Part shown: positions 8,478 to 13,052 of the stretch, one piece after another | Layout of the letters: every line of letters starts with the position of its first letter | Numbering within the stretch: the first letter of the stretch is position 1 | Origin: Euperipatoides rowelli | Lineage: Eukaryota; Onychophora; Udeonychophora; Euonychophora; Peripatopsidae | Assembly: GCA_003024985.2 (NCBI GenBank) | Contig: PXIH01S0025520.1 | Strand: one strand, 5' to 3' | DNA: 13,052 bases | The notes under the pieces: model-generated | The model's database searches: none | Told to the model about the DNA's origin: nothing | What the model saw: only the letters and a program-made list of their open reading frames with translations | Translations under genes and position numbers: made by a program

Positions 8478-8744
8478 ATTGAAACTAGGAGTAAAACTCA
8501 GGCAAATGTAAATGAAATAGGTGTAGTGGAGGGAGAGAAATCAGCAATTACGCAAATTGGTTGTGAGGAAAAGGGGGACCAGGCAACAGTTAGTCTAGAT
8601 AATAAGGATTTATCAGTAGAACAAATGTCAGTCATAATTAAGGAAAGGAATGATGAATTAGATAGATTGAAAGGGATAATTGACTCTCTAGTAAGTACTA
8701 CCAACCAAGTCAAATTCGGGATTGTAATCTTGCTCAGTTTCTAG
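8478..8744 (+). pseudogene. gag: gag N-terminal segment, broken
   Basis: This frame is open from just after a TAA at 8475-8477 to a TAG at 8742-8744. No ATG stands at its head; the first in-frame ATG is internal, in the stretch EQMSVIIKERNDELDRLKG. The peptide is acidic and helix-prone, like the N-terminal coiled region of many gypsy Gag proteins. The last dozen codons probably lie past a frame change, because a neighbouring frame (SSAVNGSGDTKYINEPEGV, about 8738-8793) looks like the true continuation towards the capsid segment. Confidence 0.6.
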
Positions 8745-8789
8745 TGCAGTGAATGGCAGTGGTGATACCAAGTATATAAATGAACCTGA

Positions 8790-9113
8790 GGGTGTTTGAG
8801 GGGGGGGGGGACCCCCATAAAATTGTTACCACCATTTGCATGGGATACCAATGATTTAAACAAAACCAAAATGTTTGTATCTGCCTTTCGTGATCTTGCG
8901 AGGGAAAATAAATGGACCCAGGCTCATGCTCGAACAGCGTTTGAATCAAAATTAACAGGACGTGGTAAGGCAAAATATTTTGAAGGCCTGAGAGAGGTTG
9001 GAGGGATATCATTTAGTGAAAGGTTAAGTGAATTTGAAAAATTGTTTAGTAAGGAGTTAAACTCTACCCAAAGCCAGGTATTGTTCTTGAGTTGCAGGCA
9101 AAGACAGGGGTAG
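8790..9113 (+). pseudogene. gag: gag capsid-like segment, broken
   Basis: The open frame begins after a TGA at about 8787 and includes an 11-base G run (8800-8810) that most likely shifts the frame relative to the segment before it. The peptide (LLPPFAWDTNDLNKTKMFV, later ARTAFESKLTGRGKAKYFEG and SFSERLSEFEKLF) resembles the retrotransposon Gag family: a PP-F entry, a helix with a conserved A-x-x-A-F-x-x-KL-G-x-A pattern, and charged helices. The frame ends in a premature TAG at 9111-9113. The apparent continuation is one frame over, from about 9085. Confidence 0.7.
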
Positions 9114-9469
9114 TTGGTAACATCACTTAAACTCAGACTCAAGAGTCTAGGAATACCTACCAAAAGGGATTTAATGATGATAGCCTATTTGATCAACTTC
9201 TATCTCAGCAGTTCATCAAAGGACTGCTGAATAGATACAGAATTCAAATTATAAAAGTGAATGTAAGGACATTTACTGATGCTGTGGAGCTGACATTGAG
9301 GCTAGAGGAGTGTGAGCTTAGGTATGCTGAACCCGGAGCAAATGTTAGTGGCATGCAATTCAGTAAGGATGAAATGGAGAGGAAGGTGCAGGAATTGCAA
9401 GAAGAAATTGGTAGACTAAAGAAGAATCCTCAGCCGAGTAACGGTGTTCCTAGAATTCACCAGGTCTTG

Positions 9470-9511
9470 TGTTGGAACTGTGGGAGGGCAGGTCATTTCC
9501 AACGAACATGT
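9470..9511 (+). other. CCHC zinc knuckle (intact)
   Basis: C-x2-C-x4-H-x4-C, with the Cys and His ligands at codons 9470, 9479, 9494 and 9509. This is the nucleic-acid binding signature of retroelement nucleocapsid. Confidence 0.95.
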
Positions 9512-9547
9512 AGGAATAAGGGTAAATTTGACCGATCCCAAACTCAA

Positions 9548-9589
9548 AGTAATATTTGCAGTAAGGGAAGCCACATTGATAAAAATTGT
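9548..9589 (+). other. Second zinc knuckle, first ligand lost
   Basis: SNICSKGSHIDKNC keeps the last three ligands of a CCHC knuckle (codons 9557, 9572, 9587), but codon 9548-9550 is AGT (Ser) where Cys (TGT) is expected, one base different. Confidence 0.6.
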
Positions 9590-9885
9590 TATTATAGAGA
9601 CAGGAATATACCTGGGACATTTCATGAACGTCCTTTCCTTGTGAGTGCTCATGTGGAGGGGGCCTTGCATGACAAATCAAAAAACGAGCTCAAAGTCAAT
9701 AATTGTGGTGCCTGTAATCAATATAAATTTAATCAAATGCATAATTCAGCAAGTTGTATTACTACCAATTTAAAAATTATTCAAGAGTATAATAACAAAC
9801 CATTAGTAAACCTGCACATAATGGGTAAACCTGCTAAAGCATTAATTGACACTGGTGCACAATTTTCCCTATTAGATAAAGAGTT

Positions 9886-10095
9886 TTGACGGATGAGGGA
9901 GTGATGGGAACAGGACAAGTCATAAACCTAATACCACCCATATCTGATCAAAGGGTAACAACTAATTGTATGGAAGTAACACTAGTGGTAGGAAACATAG
10001 AATTCCATCATAATGTATGTGTCACTGACTTAAACAAATGTTGCCCTTATGACTTTATTCTTGGATATGACATACTGTTTGATCACAAGCCATAA
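9886..10095 (+). pseudogene. pro: Retropepsin, C-terminal part in the -1 frame
   Basis: This frame continues the protease begun at 9848 after a one-base frame change at the T4 run 9884-9887. It runs to a TAA at 10093-10095. The motif FILGYDIL at about 10054-10077 is the hydrophobic-hydrophobic-Gly block near the C-terminus of retroviral-type aspartic proteases (ILG-x-D). With the DTGA upstream, all parts of a retropepsin are present but split over two frames. The enzyme would have processed Gag and Pol. Confidence 0.75.
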
Positions 10096-10096
10096 T

Positions 10097-10303
10097 GACA
10101 TACAAATGGGAGAGGTAGTGTTGAATGGTGAGCCGAATCATGAAAATGGTGAACACACACAACATGTGATTAGAGACAAACATGGGTGGTGTCATTCATT
10201 AATAGCAGCAGAGTGCTATGAACCTAGAGCTAGGGAGTTACTTTCACTTATGAAAGCTGATGGACTGTATCTATCTAAATATATAACAGGATTGTTGTTT
10301 TAA
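10097..10303 (+). pseudogene. Post-protease linker, in another frame, truncated
   Basis: After the TAA at 10093 the plausible continuation is one frame over (DIQMGEVVLNGEPNHENGE) and ends in a TAA at 10301-10303. In intact gypsy elements this linker leads into reverse transcriptase, but no RT motif such as the catalytic YxDD box follows. The last 30 residues (ECYEPRARELLSLMKADG) are not recognised. Confidence 0.45.
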
Positions 10304-10469
10304 ATTGCATTTATTTTGCAGAGGGGCTCCATGCATTCTTAGTCATTCCACTCTATGTGGACAATTTAACAGTCTCTTGTAGGCTTCCAGTAGAAAATGA
10401 TACAACTCCCCACCCATACCAAATTCAATAAATGTTCAATCATGATGCTCAATTAATAATAAAAAAATA

Positions 10470-10750
10470 ATCATCATGATTATATAGTTAACATAAAAGA
10501 ACAGAATTTAGAGTCACAAGAACATATCAACCTACTGGGAGTTTTAACTGAAAGATACCTAATTACATGGGCTAAGGAGTATGCAAGTAGAAAGTATGAT
10601 ATGAAATGTGAATAAAAGTTATATTACTGTATACAGAGAAGGGGGATAAGGTCTTAGTAAAAAGTTACTAACCCAAATATATACATTTTGAATATTGTGC
10701 ACCTCTATGGCATGCAGTAATTACAAAAACTCAAACATGTAAATTAGAAT
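10470..10750 (+). pseudogene. Integrase C-terminal-like remnant
   Basis: Two short frames. At about 10505-10615 a helix-rich stretch (TERYLITWAKEYASRKYD) ends in TAA. At 10639-10671, in another frame, KGDKVLVKSY matches the start of the SH3-like C-terminal domain of Ty3/Gypsy integrases, where G-D-x-V-L-V-K is common. After one more stop, residues up to 10750 (CAPLWHAVITKTQTCKLE) would be its remaining strands. The match is short and interrupted, so I hold it loosely. Confidence 0.4.
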
Positions 10751-10863
10751 AAATTCAATTAAGAATCATAAGTATTATTTTAAAAGAGGATCATACAAGC
10801 TTAGAAAGAGACTAAATAAATTGGAAAACATGACCAAAACTAATCGGTTTATTTTCCAAAAAC

Positions 10864-10975
10864 TTTTTACAAATTTTTCAAGGTATCTACCACCCACAAA
10901 ACAACAAAAGTCAGGTAGAATAACCAAAAACTCAGATAAATTTGTAATACCAAAGTTTCAACAAAAAAGTTATAA
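10864..10975 (+). pseudogene. Integrase catalytic-core fragment (YHPQ...VE motif)
   Basis: The codons at 10879-10920 read QGIYHPQNNKSQVE, matching the YHPQ-x-x-G-x-x-E block of gypsy integrases that contains the third catalytic acid (Glu, codon 10918-10920). The Gly of this block is Lys here, and a TAA follows at once at 10921-10923. The upstream D,D residues are not visible. In an intact integrase this block lies upstream of the GDKVLVK region, but here it is downstream. Confidence 0.6.
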
Positions 10976-10989
10976 GTAATTTGGACTAG

Positions 10990-11024
10990 GGACAACCTCG
11001 CTGGACTATAGTCTGTTGTTGTCC
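10990..11024. repeat. Hairpin with nested palindrome
   Basis: GGACAAC at 10990-10996 pairs with GTTGTCC at 11018-11024, and the loop holds the perfect 10-base palindrome GACTATAGTC (11004-11013). It lies just after the integrase fragment and is less AT-rich than its flanks. Confidence 0.5.
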
Positions 11025-11245
11025 GACATATTTGTATTTGTATTTGTAAGGTAAATTACTTGAACAGGAATTGAGAGAATTGGAATGGAATAGTGAACAC
11101 ATAGGATGGAATAGTGGATTAAATCTTAAACTTTTTTTTTAATTTTTGTTCATGAAATATAAGAAATACATGTAAAATGACTCACATCCATTAATTTGGT
11201 CAGGGTCATTATACTTTTAAATTTATTATTGTACTATTTTTTATG
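11025..11245. other. AT-rich spacer
   Basis: Contains a short TTTGTA triple repeat at 11030-11047 and a T9 run near 11132. No LTR copy matching the upstream leader was seen. Confidence 0.5.
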
Positions 11246-11249
11246 AATA

Positions 11250-11945
11250 AATAAACTTAATAACAACAATAATAATGATGACAACAATGATGATGAGAAT
11301 GATGATGATGATGAGGTTGAGGATGAGGACGTTGAAGATTAGGATGATAATGAGTTGAGGATGACGATGATGATGAAGATGATTAACATGATAAGGATGA
11401 GGATGATGATGTTGATGAGGATGATAATGGCAATAAAGTTGATGACATGATAATGATGATAATGGTGATGATCTTAACTATGCCAACAACTATGAAGATT
11501 ACAGTAAAGACTACAATGATGGTGATGATGATGACAACCTTGATTGCTACAGCAATGACTACAATGATGATGGTGATGATTATGATGATAAAGGTGATGA
11601 CAATTATGGCAACGATGATGATGATGACAATTATGACAATATTGTTGACAATGTGCAGTGATGATGTCAATGACAACATGACAATGGTGACAATGATCAC
11701 GATGGTCACAATGACGATGATGATGACAATTTTGATGGTGATGATGACAGGAACACTGAAGATGATGGTGACTGCAATAGTGACAATAATTATAATGGCA
11801 ATGCTAATGCTAATGCAAATGAAATATAAATGCAAAAGCAAATGCAAATGCTAATGTTAATGCCAATGCCAAGGATAAGATAAAGATAAGGAAAAATAAT
11901 GATAATGATGATAATGATTGTGATGATGATAATAATATACATTAA
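11250..11945. repeat. Imperfect triplet satellite (GAT/GAC/AAT), with AATGC-type hexamers at 11795-11880
   Basis: About 700 bases dominated by ATGATG, ATGACA and AATGAT triplets, with substitutions that mostly keep triplet phase. From about 11795 to 11880 the unit becomes six bases (AATGCT, AATGCA, AATGCC), then returns to GAT/AAT triplets. The Met/Thr-rich plus frame and the Ile/Val-rich minus frame of over 130 codons both follow from the phase and are not genes. Confidence 0.9.
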
Positions 11946-12930
11946 ATATAAGGCAGTATGGAATAAATTTTTTTACAGTATGAACTTTTATTTCTTTACT
12001 AGTCTATTTTTAGATATTCTTTAATATATTAGCAACAACTAAAATTTTGTTTAGTCTATTGTTGTAAGATTTCTTTAACGCCTTGCGGGATTTCGGAATT
12101 ACTTTTATCTAACATCCTGATTTATTTCTTTATGCGTTATTAAATCTAATAAAATTTGTCAACACTATTAAGCTGTTTTATTGAAATCCTCGAAGATAAC
12201 AAATTAGATTAGATTTATGTAGCGATTTCAAATTATTTAAGAAAGCATAGAACTAAAAGCTATGAAAAAGATTATAAATGTTTCATTTAATTGTTTATGA
12301 ATGAAATATTTTATTAAATCTGGCAAAATAATTTGGTTTTCTCGTTTTATATAAGTAGTTTAGTCAGGTAAAGAAATAATGCTGAAGATTTAGTTAATTC
12401 TTGTAATTTGAAAAGTTCTCAATTTACACCTTTAACAGATTTTGCCGGTCGCAGGTGGAATTAGGATTCAAAGTTGAGAATAAATAGCTCTTCCAGATAA
12501 ATACAAAAACAACTAAAATATTTTGCATCTATGCTGGGACTTATTAGAATTAATAGGGTAATCAGAACTATTTTATTGTTTAGTTCAAGGCAAGGATACC
12601 TTATGGCAGTCGATAATTTTCTAAAGCAAGGTATACCATGTATTCACGCGGAAAAGTTAATGCTTCACTTCCTATTTAACTGAGTGACATCATCAATTTA
12701 AATCAGATTTTTTTATATAGAGTATATAAAGCATTATCTGAATCAATATCGACTGGCATAAAAGATTAAAACATAAGTTACATTTGAATAGATTTTCTTT
12801 AACAAATCTCAATATTAAATTAACATTTCAGAATTAAACTAAAATAGTAATTCACTTTGGCTACATAAGTCATTTTATTTCAATCAGATAATTTAAATTT
12901 AAAGAAATAAGAAAATACATATTTAAATTT
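11946..12930. other. AT-rich stretch, nothing supported
   Basis: Stops are frequent in all frames and no repeat above a few bases stands out. TATATAGAGTATATAAAG at 12713-12731 is TATA-like, but no coding follows it. Confidence 0.55.
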
Positions 12931-13029
12931 TCTATCTCTCTTTCTATCTATCTATCCATCCATCCATCCATCCATCCATCCATCCATCCATCCATCCATC
13001 CATCCATCCATCCATCATCCATCCATCTT
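12931..13029. repeat. CCAT microsatellite with TATC lead-in
   Basis: TCTATC units at about 12931-12955 pass into roughly 17 uninterrupted CCAT tetramers, then one break and a last few copies before 13027. The organisation mirrors the CCAT-to-TATC transition in the satellite at 4476-5036. Confidence 0.95.
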
Positions 13030-13052
13030 GTTAACTACATATATTTCTATCT

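Larger units (their letters stand above)
9131..9889 (+). pseudogene. gag-pro: gag nucleocapsid and start of protease, one open frame
   Basis: 252 open codons between a TAA at 9128-9130 and a TGA at 9887-9889, the longest coding run of the element. The first 40 residues (FDQLLSQQFIKGLLNRYR) are the C-terminal capsid helices. A coiled segment follows (KDEMERKVQELQEEIGRLK). A perfect CCHC zinc knuckle, CWNCGRAGHFQRTC, lies at 9470-9511 and would bind RNA. A second, damaged knuckle lies at 9548-9589 (Ser in place of the first Cys). The protease begins near the end with ALIDTGAQFSLL; the catalytic Asp codon is 9848-9850. The stop at 9887 falls inside the protease domain, so it is a lesion and not the natural gag end. 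Confidence 0.85.
8478..10975 (+). mobile_element. Degenerate Ty3/Gypsy-like retroelement, gag-protease with integrase scraps
   Basis: In order: a charged N-terminal gag segment (8478-8744), a capsid-like segment (8790-9113), a nucleocapsid with a CCHC knuckle and the start of a retropepsin (9131-9889), the rest of the protease (9886-10095), a short tail (about 10097-10303), then integrase-like remnants (10470-10925). DTGA and ILG in the protease favour Ty3/Gypsy over BEL/Pao. There are at least four frame changes or stops in the gag-protease part. Reverse transcriptase and RNase H are missing. LTRs were not found, so the boundaries are only those of recognisable coding. The copy cannot be autonomous. 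Confidence 0.82.

Noticed and set aside
8498-9680. Minus-strand frames across the gag region
   Set aside because: They are antisense to a clearly recognised gag with a CCHC knuckle, and have no motifs of their own.
9881-9890. Programmed -1 frameshift site in the retroelement
   Set aside because: It is not at a gag/pro boundary but inside the protease, with no canonical slippery heptamer in frame and no clear downstream pseudoknot.
11383-11854. Open frames of 135 and 154 codons on opposite strands
   Set aside because: Both come from the triplet satellite: Met/Thr-rich on one strand, Ile/Val-rich on the other, with no domain or natural composition.
12950-13029. CRISPR-like regular repeats
   Set aside because: Uninterrupted tetranucleotides without spacers; an ordinary microsatellite in eukaryotic DNA.

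Overview
This is AT-rich, gene-poor eukaryotic DNA, most likely from an invertebrate animal. The signs are long T/A runs, tetranucleotide and trinucleotide satellites, a decayed Ty3/Gypsy-type retroelement, and no bacterial-style operons or closely packed genes. I cannot name the species from sequence alone. No RNA gene, CRISPR array or complete host gene is visible.

The window is a scaffold of six contigs joined by single N bases at 333, 557, 4475, 6701 and 7159. Two joins carry exact contig-end overlaps: 483-556 equals 7160-7233 (74 bp), and 4381-4474 equals 6702-6795 (94 bp). The overlaps nest like brackets. This suggests that the piece ending at 556 really continues at 7234, that the piece ending at 4474 continues at 6796, and that the intervening blocks were wrongly interleaved by scaffolding or come from another haplotype.

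Layout: 1-556 holds a 185-codon open frame on the minus strand that runs off the left edge. Its probable upstream part lies at 7160-7580, also minus. Collapsing the 74-bp overlap puts the two next to each other, with one in-frame stop and one frame change remaining. 558-4474 has weak minus-strand exon-like pieces near its left end, a long blank AT-rich stretch, a diverged ~230-bp tandem repeat (3385-3823), two inverted telomere-like motifs, and a short Cys-rich frame. 4476-6700 is a separate contig that begins with a 560-bp pyrimidine-rich CCAT/CCTT/TATC satellite and contains an LTR-like, slightly more GC-rich segment with a 40-bp tandem repeat. 6702-7158 is AT-rich filler starting with the overlap and a G14 run.

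8478 to about 10975 (plus strand) is a degenerate Ty3/Gypsy-like element: gag with a coiled N-terminus, capsid-like segment and CCHC zinc knuckle, then a retropepsin (DTGA and ILG motifs) broken by a one-base frame change. Reverse transcriptase and RNase H are absent. Short integrase-like remnants follow, apparently out of the normal order. No LTR pair was found. 11250-11945 is an imperfect GAT/GAC/AAT triplet satellite ending in AATGC-type hexamers. The rest is blank AT-rich DNA up to a CCAT microsatellite at the right edge.
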